DNA from: Caulobacter sp.
Lineage (GTDB): Bacteria > Pseudomonadota > Alphaproteobacteria > Caulobacterales > Caulobacteraceae
Reading direction: 5' to 3'
Assembly (NCBI GenBank): GCA_030652755.1
Contig: JAUSPV010000074.1
Span: 1 to 32,430, forward strand
DNA: 32,430 nucleotides
A model generated the notes under the pieces. It ran no database searches, was not told where the DNA came from, and saw only the letters and a list, made by a program, of their open reading frames with translations. Below are positions 24,791-32,430 of this stretch, piece after piece. A program made the position numbers and the translations under genes. The number at the start of each line of letters is the position of its first letter. The first letter of the stretch is position 1.

Positions 24791-25506
24791 AGCGGCCGCC
24801 GCGCCGTTAGGGCGAAGAACTCCGCCCTTTGATCGTTCCGCCGTTCCGGGCGAACAGCCGTCACAGGCAGGTCGTGGCCTTCGCCGAGACGGCGCCCTCG
24901 GATCTCCTGGCTGGCCTCCACCATCGCGCGCCAGGCGTCGATGGGGATGAACCTCAGGCGCTCGAAGCCGGCTTCGACAAGCGCCGCTTCCAGCGCGCCG
25001 CGTGACGGCAGGACGAGGTGGCGGGGCGGCTCCAGACCACGCCAGTCTTCACCGAACACCTCCAGGCCAACGGCGTCGACGTTGGGGAGTTCGAGATGGA
25101 TCGCGCCTCCCGGACGCAGCAGGCGGAAGGCCTGGTTGATCGCCTTCCCGGGACTGAACAGATGCTCAATCACATGGTTGAAGCTGATCGCGTCGAACGT
25201 GCCGGGCTCTCCATCCAGCCGACCGATGTCGCCGACGTGGACGTCCAGACCCCGGGCCCGCGCCGTTTTCACGGCCTCGGGATCGAAGTCGACCCCGACG
25301 GCGGTCCATCCACTGGCCCGGACCAGATCCAGAAAGCCGCCGGCGCCGCAGCCGACGTCGAGCACCCGGGCCCCCGGCGCTGGTCGGGCGGCGCGGGCGG
25401 ACCCGGCGTGGGCACTCTCACAAACCAGAGTCATTCGAGTCCGAGTCTGGTCTAGGCGCAGGGCGGGAGGGGAGCCCCCCCCCGCGACGCCGACTTCAAC
25501 CAACAT
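24787..25506 (-). CDS. Class I SAM-dependent methyltransferase with a G9 tract near its start
   Basis: Protein of up to 239 residues. The SAM motif RVLDVGCGAGGFLDL lies near 47-61, VGVDFD follows, FNHVIEHLFSPGKA near 108-121 is the motif IV region, and LLRPGGAIHLELPN near 128-141 completes the fold. The WRGLEPPRHLVLPS segment is typical of a methyltransferase group frequent in surface-glycan loci. The open frame begins at 25506, overlapping the upstream gene by 11 bases, but its first 24 residues (VGVAGGGSPPALRLDQTRTR) look unlike the family and are encoded across nine consecutive G residues. An in-frame ATG at 25434 would give 215 residues with the core intact. The true start is uncertain. 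Confidence 0.82.
   Translation of the reverse strand: MLVEVGVAGGGSPPALRLDQTRTRMTLVCESAHAGSARAARPAPGARVLDVGCGAGGFLDLVRASGWTAVGVDFDPEAVKTARARGLDVHVGDIGRLDGEPGTFDAISFNHVIEHLFSPGKAINQAFRLLRPGGAIHLELPNVDAVGLEVFGEDWRGLEPPRHLVLPSRGALEAALVEAGFERLRFIPIDAWRAMVEASQEIRGRRLGEGHDLPVTAVRPERRNDQRAEFFALTARRPL
25475..25483 (-). repeat. Homopolymer G9 (C9 on the plus strand) in methyltransferase coding region
   Basis: Nine consecutive C residues on the plus strand read as Ala-Gly-Gly-Gly codons 8-11 of the methyltransferase if it starts at 25506. Working through the frames, loss of one base leads to TAG about seven codons later, and gain of one leads to TGA about 20 codons later. Only this length modulo three keeps the frame open from that start. 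Confidence 0.85.
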
Positions 25507-26257
25507 AAATTCTCAGGACATTGTAGGGCGCGATCCGGCGACCAATCTTGAGACGGATTTCACGCTTGGCGTCGGTGGTGACGCTCGACCTGTAGGCTTC
25601 CACGGCCGGGCCGTAGCGGTGGCCGACGGCCTCGAACTTTCCGAAGCCCCCCCGGAACGGCTGGGTCACCTGGGTCCGCCTTTCCTGCGCGATGGCGGCC
25701 TGGGCGGCGTCCTCCACCGGCTTGCGGGCGATCATCATGCTGTCGCGCCAGAGGCCGCCCGGCACCTGCAGCGCCGTCTCGTCGGTCTCGAAATAGACCT
25801 CCTCGATCTCCAGACCGGCCAGGGCGGCCATGGCGCCCCAGCTGTCGGGATAGAACCGGTAGCAGTCGACCGGATAGCGGTGAACCGGTCCGCCGCCCGG
25901 CGCGATGATGCAGACGAAGCCGCCGGGCGTGAGCACGCGCGCGATCTCGCAGGCGGTCACCCAGAAGAAGGGATTGTGCTCGAACGTCGAGCCGGAGATG
26001 CAGACGTCGACGCTGGAGTCAGGGATCTCATCCCAGACGTACATGTTCGCGGGGACGATATCGACGTTCTTGCCGCTTTCCAGATCGAGTCCCGTGTAGG
26101 TCTCGCGGGCGTCGTCGATCAGGCCGCGGTGGGTGTCCTGCCCCTGGTAGGACTTGGAGCCAATCTCAAGGACCCTGGCCCGCCCGTCGTGGGTCGGAAA
26201 CCGATCCCGATAGGTTTGGAGGAAGGACCCCATTTTTCGATAGCTTGAGTCGTGCAT
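25496..26257 (-). CDS. Class I SAM-dependent methyltransferase
   Basis: Protein of 253 residues with a SAM-binding region RVLEIGSKSYQGQD (about 27-40), TGLDLESGKNVD (about 54-65), a DVCISGSTFEHNPFF stretch (83-97) and VLTPGGFVCIIAPG (107-120). The modest length after the core, with no DNA- or RNA-binding domain, and the neighbouring glycosyltransferases point to sugar methylation or a related small-molecule role. GGAGGA lies seven bases before the ATG at 26257, the strongest ribosome-binding site in this series. The gap upstream (26258-26313) is AT-rich and could contain a promoter. The last 11 bases overlap the next methyltransferase frame. Confidence 0.87.
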   Translation of the reverse strand: MHDSSYRKMGSFLQTYRDRFPTHDGRARVLEIGSKSYQGQDTHRGLIDDARETYTGLDLESGKNVDIVPANMYVWDEIPDSSVDVCISGSTFEHNPFFWVTACEIARVLTPGGFVCIIAPGGGPVHRYPVDCYRFYPDSWGAMAALAGLEIEEVYFETDETALQVPGGLWRDSMMIARKPVEDAAQAAIAQERRTQVTQPFRGGFGKFEAVGHRYGPAVEAYRSSVTTDAKREIRLKIGRRIAPYNVLRIYVG

Positions 26258-26313
26258 GGCGTTTCCTCCGATAAGCGGTTTGCCAACTAGCGTTTACACA
26301 GCAACGTGTCATT

Positions 26314-26928
26314 TCATATTTCACCGGCATTGGCGGCGCGTATGAATGCGCCAATGTCGGATCCAAGAAGCAGGGGCGCTGCTCGGGAAATTCTTTCGTC
26401 CGGCCAGTTCCACCACTGAATAGCCAGCAGCGAGGCTACGGTTTCCGGCGGAAACCTGAACCGCACGAACCGCGCCGGATTTCCGGCCACGATCGAGTAT
26501 GGCTCCACGTCCCGCGTGACGACCGCTCTTGCCCCGATGACTGCTCCGTCGCCGATGGTGACGCCAGACCGGATCAGCGCCTCGGCGCCAATCCACACGT
26601 CGTTGCCGATAACCACGTCGCCCCGGTTGACCGGATGCACCGAAAGGTGCTGGGCGGATGGCCAGAAGACATCGAACGGATAGGTGCTGACGACGTCGGT
26701 TCGATGTTCGCCGCCGAGAAGAACTTTTACGCCGGCGGCGATGGAACAGAATGCGCCGACCTTTAGATCGGGCGAGTTTTCGAACCGCACGACGCGAAGA
26801 TCGCCGTAGCTGTGTCTCCCGATATCGAAATCAGGAAGCCGGTCCTTAACCAGTCTCGATGGACTAGAGGCCCGTATATCAAAGCGCAAAATGTGCTTCA
26901 GCAAGCGACGGATTCGCTGAATCTGCAT
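26314..26928 (-). CDS. CatB/Vat-type O-acetyltransferase (hexapeptide family)
   Basis: Protein of 204 residues of the xenobiotic-acetyltransferase branch of the left-handed beta-helix family. Hexapeptide repeats appear in KVGAFCSIAAGVKVLLGGEHRT, VVIGNDVWIGAEALI, and VTIGDGAVIGARAVV; the Gly-Gly-Glu-His of the second loop carries the catalytic His. The IVAGNPARFVRFRF segment and the later W-W-x-W-P-x-E stretch are family features. Known relatives acetylate antibiotics or sugars; inside a polysaccharide locus sugar O-acetylation is the likely role. The coding region and its flanks look richer in A/T than the rest of the window, which may mean separate acquisition. A 39-base gap follows the flippase gene. 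Confidence 0.9.
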   Translation of the reverse strand: MQIQRIRRLLKHILRFDIRASSPSRLVKDRLPDFDIGRHSYGDLRVVRFENSPDLKVGAFCSIAAGVKVLLGGEHRTDVVSTYPFDVFWPSAQHLSVHPVNRGDVVIGNDVWIGAEALIRSGVTIGDGAVIGARAVVTRDVEPYSIVAGNPARFVRFRFPPETVASLLAIQWWNWPDERISRAAPLLLGSDIGAFIRAANAGEI

Positions 26929-26967
26929 GTGATTACACCGTCAGGATTTGTTGATACAGGGCTTTGT

Positions 26968-28494
26968 TCATTTCGGTCCCGACCCCAGTCGGAGGAACGC
27001 TAGGCATCTGGAGAGCTGCCGCTGGCCCCGTCGAACGAAGGGCCGGCGAAGTTCAACGAGGCGGGCAGGTGCGGTGAGCCAGCTGAGCGCGAACGCCAGA
27101 AGCAGGGTTGCGACCAGCAGCACCCACCGCGCGGGATGGTGGTACTCCACCAGTACCGAGGCCGCCGCCGCGGCGAAGACAAGCGCCCCGTTCTGCAGCA
27201 GGCGGGGGGCCGCTCGCCGCAGCTGCCGATTGTAGGCGAGCAACGCCACGGGGTCGACGATCGCCCGCAGCGTCCAGGCCACCGCCGCACCGGCAATGCC
27301 CCACCAGTGCATCGCAACCCAAAGGGCTGGAAAATAGAATGGCACCTGGGCCAGCAGAAGCTTGGTCACGATATCGGGGCGACCGCTGCCCTGAATGCGG
27401 GTCAACGCCACGACCGCGAAGGCGTTGGCCCACCAGCCCACCAGGAAGATGATGGCGATCGGCTCCGCCCTGGCCCCGAGATCCTCCCCGATCCAGAATC
27501 TGAGGAACGGGCCGATGACGAGCATGACCCCGATGATGAGCGGGGTCAGCGCCGTGGCGATCACCGCTATGGCCTCCCGCTCCAGACCGTCCCGCAGCGA
27601 CTCGTCGATCGCGGCGAAGCGCGGCAGCAGCGCCGATCCCAGCGACGCCGAGAGCATCGTCGTGCGTGACGCCAGATTGTAGGGGATGGCGTAGAGCGAG
27701 ACCGCCGCGGCCCCAAGCATTGATCCGATCGCCAGCCGGTCAAACGACGCCAGCAGCGGGGTCAGCAGCGTCGTCGCCGACACCCATCCGCCGAACGACA
27801 GCAGAGACCGCGCCATGTGGCGGCGCGGCGGCTGTACGGGCCCAAGCGGGATCGCCTTGCGAACCTGGAGGAACTGCACGACCACCGCGCTTGCGCGCGC
27901 CAGCAGGGACATCGCGATCAGCAGGTCCAGGCGCGGGCTGAACAGGAAGGCCGCGCAGAGCGGCAGGGTCGCCATCAGCACCGAGCTGGCCGACGAGACC
28001 AGATTGACCTCCGCGAACCGCTCGCGACCCTTCATGGCGCCGACGAGAAGGCCGTTGGCGAGCACCACCGGAACCACGGCGATGAGCCAGGGGATCGACA
28101 ACTTGATCTCACGAACGAGATCGGTGGGCACCTTGGCGATGAGACCGAAGTACAGGGTCGCAACGAAGTAGAGCGCCGCCGATCCGACGACGCCCATCGC
28201 CAGGTTCAGCCAGAACGCCGTCCAGAACACATCACTGCGCTCCTGCCCGGAAGCCTTCCGGAGCGTGGCGATTCTCTGCTGCAGCGCGGGGCCCATGCCC
28301 AGCTCGAGAAAGCCCATGTAGCCCAGCATGAGCCAGCACAGGGACAACACCCCGTACCGCTCCAGTCCGATGACCTTGAGGTAGAAGGGGACCGTGATCA
28401 GCGAGACAGCAAGCGGAGCAATCTTGCCGGCGATATTGTAGTACGAGTTCCGGGCAATTCCCATGAAACAGACAAACCTCGACTTCGACGACAT
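26968..28494 (-). CDS. Wzx-type polysaccharide flippase (MOP superfamily)
   Basis: Multi-pass inner-membrane protein of 508 residues with about 12-14 hydrophobic segments. The N-terminal stretch NSYYNIAGKIAPLAVSLITVPFYLKVIGLERYGVLSL is typical of Wzx flippases, which move the undecaprenyl-linked repeat unit to the periplasmic side. The ATG at 28494 is used; a second ATG ten codons in (28464) would begin MGIARNSYYN and is equally close to the conserved start. It is the first gene of the minus-strand series down to 23007. It supplies the flipping step that the left-hand operon lacks, linking both halves into one pathway. Confidence 0.9.
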   Translation of the reverse strand: MSSKSRFVCFMGIARNSYYNIAGKIAPLAVSLITVPFYLKVIGLERYGVLSLCWLMLGYMGFLELGMGPALQQRIATLRKASGQERSDVFWTAFWLNLAMGVVGSAALYFVATLYFGLIAKVPTDLVREIKLSIPWLIAVVPVVLANGLLVGAMKGRERFAEVNLVSSASSVLMATLPLCAAFLFSPRLDLLIAMSLLARASAVVVQFLQVRKAIPLGPVQPPRRHMARSLLSFGGWVSATTLLTPLLASFDRLAIGSMLGAAAVSLYAIPYNLASRTTMLSASLGSALLPRFAAIDESLRDGLEREAIAVIATALTPLIIGVMLVIGPFLRFWIGEDLGARAEPIAIIFLVGWWANAFAVVALTRIQGSGRPDIVTKLLLAQVPFYFPALWVAMHWWGIAGAAVAWTLRAIVDPVALLAYNRQLRRAAPRLLQNGALVFAAAAASVLVEYHHPARWVLLVATLLLAFALSWLTAPARLVELRRPFVRRGQRQLSRCLAFLRLGSGPK

Positions 28495-28886
28495 GACCGC
28501 CCCTGCCTCTGGAGCGGTCAGGCCACGGGATCATCCTTGCCAGCCTGAACTGGCCTTCAACCTGCGCTGCTGATGGAGGTTCGCCCCTTCGTGGCCGTCG
28601 CCGATGATCCGCCGCCCGAAGGACAGGCTGGCGTTGATAGCCGCTGGCGCCGCGACGATAAAGAGACCCGGGGCGCAACAGCTTTCGCAGCTGCGCTATA
28701 GACGGGTCGGCAGGGCGAAACCAGTGTGCCCGTGACCGCGCGCGCGCCTTGTCGCGCGCGCCTTGTACTGTCTTCGCGGCCGGCGCGTTCAAGGGCTCCG
28801 CGAAGGCCGGAACAGCGCCTGGAAGGCGTGGAGCCGGCGCCCGATTCCCCTCCCACGGGAACCGGCGACAATTGTTCTGAAAGCCA
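28495..28886. other. Non-coding region upstream of the flippase and the giant repeat protein
   Basis: About 390 bases of intergenic DNA between divergent genes. It holds a 14-base unit repeated twice in tandem (CGCGCGCGCCTTGT at 28739-28752 and 28753-28766). Open frames on both strands here give Arg/Pro/Ala-rich products without features and are not called. The flippase promoter should lie at the left end, but no clear hexamers stand out. Confidence 0.45.
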
Positions 28887-28938
28887 TGGACATATCGAAG
28901 ATCGACGTTCTATAGAACGCTGAACAAGGTTCTATAGG
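28887..28938 (+). promoter_or_regulatory. Candidate promoter with palindromic operator for the giant repeat protein
   Basis: TGGACA (28887-28892, five of six matches to the -35 consensus) and TATAGA (28911-28916) are 18 bases apart. A perfect 14-bp palindrome, CGTTCTATAGAACG (28906-28919), covers the -10 element, and a second GTTCTATAG (28929-28937) repeats the first (28907-28915) exactly 22 bases downstream, two helical turns away. This arrangement fits a repressor or other dimeric regulator. The predicted start is about 65 bases before the ATG at 28989. No binding factor can be named. Confidence 0.5.
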
Positions 28939-28988
28939 TGCGGCATGCGTGTGCAAGCTAGGCGCCTCATGGCAGGGGGTTCTCTCTA

Positions 28989-31900
28989 ATGGCTCATTCG
29001 TTTGGCGCGGCTCGTCGTCGGCTTTCGCTCTTTGCCGGTTCTTCGCTGGCCGTGGCCAGCCTCGTGGCGGGCGTCGGCGGCCTGGTCGCGGTCGGTGTGA
29101 CTCCGACCCAGGCCCTCGCGGCCGACGAGTGCGGCAACCCCAGCGCCAACGCGGGCGCCAACGACGTCTTTGTCTGTACCGACGCGGCGGTCTACCCGAC
29201 CGGCATCAACTACACGACGACGACCAATGGCAGCCTGGGCCTCCTGCTTCAGGACGGGCTGACCACCACGACCGGCGGCGTCCAGGTCGTCGGCAACGCG
29301 GGCGAAGACCTGACGGTGCAGACCCTGCAGATTTTCGCGAACACGGGCGACATCAACATCCAGAACGCGGGCGGCGTCGGCATCCGGGTGGTGAGCCCGG
29401 ACAGCAATGTCGTCGTTGACCTTACCGACCTGGACGCCGGCGACGCGCCGATGACCGTCTCGGGCGCCACGGGCGGCATTCACGCCATCACCGGCGGCGC
29501 GGGGACGGTGGATGTCACGGTCACCAATGGCGTGGTCACGACGACGGGCAACTGGGCGGTTCGCGGCCAGTCCGGATCCGGCGACGTCACCGTCGATCTT
29601 GGCGCGGCGACGGTCAGCGGCAACGCCGGCGGCCTGTTCACGAACACCTCGGGCGACACCGACATCACCATGACCGGCGGCTCTCTGACCGGAGCCGGAT
29701 GGGCGCTGCAGGCGCTGAGCAGCGGCGGCGACATCGACGTGGATCTGGGAGCCGCGACGCTTTCCGGAGCGATCGGGCTTGAGGCCGTGACCACCGGTGG
29801 CTCGGCGACGGTAACCTCGACCGGCGCGATCACCGCCACCGGCGCTGGCCGGGCCGTGCGGGTTGACGGTTCCGACGCCGCCACCGTGTCGGTGACCGGC
29901 CCTGTCGTGTCCAACACCGGCGATGGCGTGTTCGTCCAGTCCGGCGCCGGCGGCGTCGATCTGACCACGGGCGCCGTCACCTCGACGGGCGGGATCGCTG
30001 TCTACGCCCGCGCCAACAATGGCGGCGACGTCACCGTCGTGACGGGCGGCGCCGTGTCCGGCGCGACCGGCCTCTCCGCGGAAGCCTCCGGCTCCGGCGT
30101 CATCGACGTCACGACCGGCGGCACGGTCACGGGCACGACCGGCAACGGCATCCTGCTGACCGGCCTGCAAGGCGCCGACGTCGTGCTCGACTCGACGGCC
30201 GGACTGGTCACGGGCGCGACCAACGGCATCCGCGTCACCACCGTCGCCGGTGACGTGGATGTGACCACCGGCGCTGTGACGGCCGGGGCTGCCGGCACGG
30301 CAGTGGACATCGCCACGACCAGCGGCGATGTCGACGTCACCACCAATGGGACCCTGCTGGGCGAGATCGGCATCGAGGTCCTGAACGCCAGCGGCGACAC
30401 GACCATCGTCGTCAATGGCGACATCGATGTCACCGACAATGCGATCGTGGCCTACGGCTCCATTGTTCCGCCTTTCGCGGGCGCGGGCCTGGTTGACATC
30501 ACCATCGCCGCCGGCTCGACGGTCACGACCGACGCTGGCGGGCTTTACTCCGTGGGCGCCTACGGCGGGACGCTGGTTCTCGACGTCCAGGGCGACGTGA
30601 ACGGCGGCAACATCAACCTCTACTCCGGCTCGACCGCCGACATCGACGTCAGCGGCGACATCGCGGTCGCCGGCAGCGGCAACGGCAATGCCCTTGCGCT
30701 TCAGGCGCTGGGCGACGTGACCTTCGACCAGACGGCGGGGACGATCAGCAACACCGACCTTGGTGACGCGGGCGTTGTCATCACCTCCGGCGGCGGCGTG
30801 GTCTTCAACACCTCGGCCGGGGCGGCAATCACGGCCGACGGTACGGCGGTGGACATCAACACCGTCAACGGCAATGTCACCGGAACCATCGGCGGAACGA
30901 TCACCTCCGCCCAAGGCGACGGCGTCGACATCGACGTCACTGGCACGGGCCTGGTGAACCTCACCTTCGACGGCATCGTCGACGGCGGCGCGGGCGCCGG
31001 CGATGACGGCATCGACATCAGCACCAACACCGGTTCCATCACCCTGGCGACCAACGCGGCCGTCATCGGCGATCCGGGCGTGGTCCTGAACAGCGCCGGC
31101 GGCGCGATCCTCTATGACGCCAACGCGGACGTCACCGGCGATGCCGGCGGCATCACGGCGACCAACACCACCGGCGCGATCACCATCAACGTCAACACCG
31201 CCGGCACGACCATCGAAGGCGACGACGACGGCGATCTGTCGGGCGTCGGCATCTTCGCCTCGACCAGCGCCGGGGGCTCCATCGTTCTGACCTCCGATGC
31301 GCTGACGACGATCACCGGCGAGTCCGGCGTGGTCGGCAACGCCAACGGACTGTTCGCCGGCACGGTGACCATCAACACGCTCGGCGACGTGATCGGCACG
31401 AACGGCAACGGCGTGCAGGGTCAGGCGATCGGCACGGGCGCTGTCGACATCGACGTCTTCACCGCCAGCGGCACGACCTACGGGGTGGTCGGCAGCGCGG
31501 CGGGCGGCGCCCTCACGGTCGACAACAGCGGCGCGGTCTCCGGCGGCGCGGCCGGCATTCGCACGGTCCAGACGACCGGCACGACCACCATCACCACGGC
31601 CGGCACGGTCGACGGCACGGCCGGCGACGGCATCACCGCGACCAGCACCAGCGGCCTGATCGACATCAATGTCGGCGCCTTCGCCGTTACCGGTTCGGCC
31701 GACGGCATCGACGCCCAGAGCACGACCGGCGTTATCGACATCGTCACCAACGGCCTGGTCACCGGCACGGCGGGTCGCGGCATCTACGCCCAGACGGGCG
31801 GCAACATCCTGATCGACGCCAACGCGGCGGTCACCGGCGACCGCGGCATCCGCGCCGGCTCGACCGGCGCCCTGACCACGGTCGGCGTCGACGCGGGCGG

Positions 31901-32430
31901 CCTGGTCACCTCGACCGGCGGCGACGCCATCAACGCCTCCAGCGTCGGCGGCGCGATCACCGTCACGGCCGTGGGCGTCAACGCCACGGGCGGCGACGGC
32001 ATCGACATCAACAGCAGCACCGGCGACGTCGAGGTGAACGCCAACGGCGCCATCGTCGCCACCGGTCGCGGCATCAATGTCACCACCGACGGCGACATCG
32101 ACGTCGACGCCAACGCCAGCGTGAGCGGCACCAATGGCATCCGCGCGATCACCGGCGGGGTCGGCTCGACCGTGCTGATCGACACGGCGGTCGGCGCCAG
32201 CACCACCGGCACGGCCGGCGATGCGATCAACGCCAACAGCAATGACGGCCTGATCACCATCATCGCCAACGGCGCCGTCGGCGCCACGGGCGGTGACGGC
32301 GTCGACGCCGGCAGCACCACCGGCGACATCGACATCACCACCAACGGCGCCGTCACGGCGACCATCCGGGGCGTGAACGCGACCACGGCCGGCAACATCG
32401 ACATCGACGCCAACGCGGCGGTCACCGGCG
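28989..32430 (+). CDS. Giant beta-helix repeat surface protein (autotransporter/adhesin-like), 3' end outside the window
   Basis: An open frame without stop from the ATG at 28989 to the window edge gives at least 1147 residues. A long signal peptide is visible: ARRRL near 8-12, a hydrophobic stretch to about 37, and a TQALA/AD cleavage site after residue 44. Only two Cys are seen, soon after cleavage. The rest is almost entirely Gly, Ala, Thr, Asp, Asn, Val and Ile in units of roughly 22-28 residues, each like G-x-G-I-x-A-x(4)-G-D-I-x-I-x-x-N-G-x-V-x-G, as expected for rungs of a beta-helix. The later units are more alike in DNA than the first ones. The class is probably a type V autotransporter or a large adhesin; the C-terminal barrel, or the lack of one, is beyond the window. 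AGGGGG lies nine bases before the ATG. Confidence 0.85.
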   Translation, partial: MAHSFGAARRRLSLFAGSSLAVASLVAGVGGLVAVGVTPTQALAADECGNPSANAGANDVFVCTDAAVYPTGINYTTTTNGSLGLLLQDGLTTTTGGVQVVGNAGEDLTVQTLQIFANTGDINIQNAGGVGIRVVSPDSNVVVDLTDLDAGDAPMTVSGATGGIHAITGGAGTVDVTVTNGVVTTTGNWAVRGQSGSGDVTVDLGAATVSGNAGGLFTNTSGDTDITMTGGSLTGAGWALQALSSGGDIDVDLGAATLSGAIGLEAVTTGGSATVTSTGAITATGAGRAVRVDGSDAATVSVTGPVVSNTGDGVFVQSGAGGVDLTTGAVTSTGGIAVYARANNGGDVTVVTGGAVSGATGLSAEASGSGVIDVTTGGTVTGTTGNGILLTGLQGADVVLDSTAGLVTGATNGIRVTTVAGDVDVTTGAVTAGAAGTAVDIATTSGDVDVTTNGTLLGEIGIEVLNASGDTTIVVNGDIDVTDNAIVAYGSIVPPFAGAGLVDITIAAGSTVTTDAGGLYSVGAYGGTLVLDVQGDVNGGNINLYSGSTADIDVSGDIAVAGSGNGNALALQALGDVTFDQTAGTISNTDLGDAGVVITSGGGVVFNTSAGAAITADGTAVDINTVNGNVTGTIGGTITSAQGDGVDIDVTGTGLVNLTFDGIVDGGAGAGDDGIDISTNTGSITLATNAAVIGDPGVVLNSAGGAILYDANADVTGDAGGITATNTTGAITINVNTAGTTIEGDDDGDLSGVGIFASTSAGGSIVLTSDALTTITGESGVVGNANGLFAGTVTINTLGDVIGTNGNGVQGQAIGTGAVDIDVFTASGTTYGVVGSAAGGALTVDNSGAVSGGAAGIRTVQTTGTTTITTAGTVDGTAGDGITATSTSGLIDINVGAFAVTGSADGIDAQSTTGVIDIVTNGLVTGTAGRGIYAQTGGNILIDANAAVTGDRGIRAGSTGALTTVGVDAGGLVTSTGGDAINASSVGGAITVTAVGVNATGGDGIDINSSTGDVEVNANGAIVATGRGINVTTDGDIDVDANASVSGTNGIRAITGGVGSTVLIDTAVGASTTGTAGDAINANSNDGLITIIANGAVGATGGDGVDAGSTTGDIDITTNGAVTATIRGVNATTAGNIDIDANAAVTG
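31640..32430 (+). repeat. Highly similar in-frame repeat units of the giant surface protein
   Basis: Units here share nearly identical DNA. A 28-base stretch beginning ATCGACGCCAACGCGG occurs identically at 31812-31839 and again at 32403-32430, both in frame, 591 bases apart. Related segments such as CCAACGGCGCC recur between them. The period at the protein level is about 23-28 residues. Earlier units (29150-30500) are more diverged. Confidence 0.7.

Noticed and set aside
28557-28871. Minus-strand frame in the region before the giant gene
   Set aside because: It crosses the CG-rich tandem repeat, encodes Ser/Arg/Ala-rich low-complexity sequence, and has no family similarity I can see.
28986-30914. 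Long minus-strand open frame (642 codons) opposite the giant repeat gene
   Set aside because: It is antisense to a frame with signal peptide and regular beta-helix rungs; GNC-type codons leave the opposite strand free of stops. The predicted product is a His/Arg/Asp-rich low-complexity sequence. The other minus-strand frames in 29249-32425 are rejected for the same reason.
31640-32430. CRISPR-like repeated pattern
   Set aside because: The repeats are in frame, of uneven length, and inside a protein-coding beta-helix region; there is no constant repeat-spacer structure and no cas gene.
1-32430. Insertion sequences, prophage, integrase, tRNA or attachment sites
   Set aside because: I found no transposase-like or integrase-like proteins, no terminal inverted repeats around gene blocks, and no tRNA or rRNA sequence.

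Overview
The window looks like part of an alphaproteobacterial chromosome, probably Caulobacterales (Caulobacter/Phenylobacterium type). This is inferred from the very high GC, strong G/C third-position bias, TTG/GTG starts beside ATG, and the style of the proteins; there is no rRNA, tRNA or marker gene to fix the taxon. Almost the whole window is one surface-polysaccharide (exopolysaccharide, capsule or O-antigen-like) locus of the Wzx/Wzy type. A very large repeat-built surface protein starts at its right edge and runs off the window.

Left part (174-8335). A WecA/MraY-type polyprenyl-phosphate glycosyl-1-phosphate transferase (minus strand) diverges from a plus-strand assembly and export operon. 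That operon encodes a PHP-type tyrosine phosphatase (CpsB/CapC), an outer-membrane export lipoprotein (OPX), a Wzc/BY-kinase co-polymerase with a tyrosine-rich tail, a membrane-anchored helical-repeat/jelly-roll-like protein, and an O-antigen ligase/Wzy-type polymerase.

Middle part (8337-14010, minus strand). A NodB-type deacetylase without a signal peptide, a COG3919-type ATP-grasp enzyme and two GT4 glycosyltransferases overlap by 4 bp each. A third GT4 gene lies just upstream. A divergent multi-pass membrane protein (14148-15401) follows, then a non-coding stretch with a strong terminator, and a small exported FecR-like protein.

Right part (16616-28494). The four dTDP-L-rhamnose genes form a tight minus-strand operon in the order rfbC-rfbB-rfbD-rfbA. 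They diverge from a plus-strand GT4 / hexapeptide acyltransferase / FkbM methyltransferase set. A minus-strand series then carries a Wzx-like flippase, a second acyltransferase, two methyltransferases and two GT2 glycosyltransferases. One GT2 has the SDQDDVW signature common in rhamnosyltransferases.

Taken together, initiation, sugar supply, six soluble glycosyltransferases, decoration, flipping, polymerisation, length control and export are all present, which suggests a self-sufficient locus for a rhamnose-containing, methylated and acylated polymer. From 28989 a signal-peptide-bearing beta-helix repeat protein of at least 1147 residues begins. It is probably an autotransporter or adhesin, although no secretion domain is visible here, and a palindromic operator-like element lies at its candidate promoter. 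Points most worth checking are the phosphorylatable tail built on a hexanucleotide repeat, the D-to-N change in the initiating transferase, the cytoplasmic deacetylase plus ATP-grasp pair, a G9 tract in a methyltransferase, and recently amplified repeats in the giant protein.
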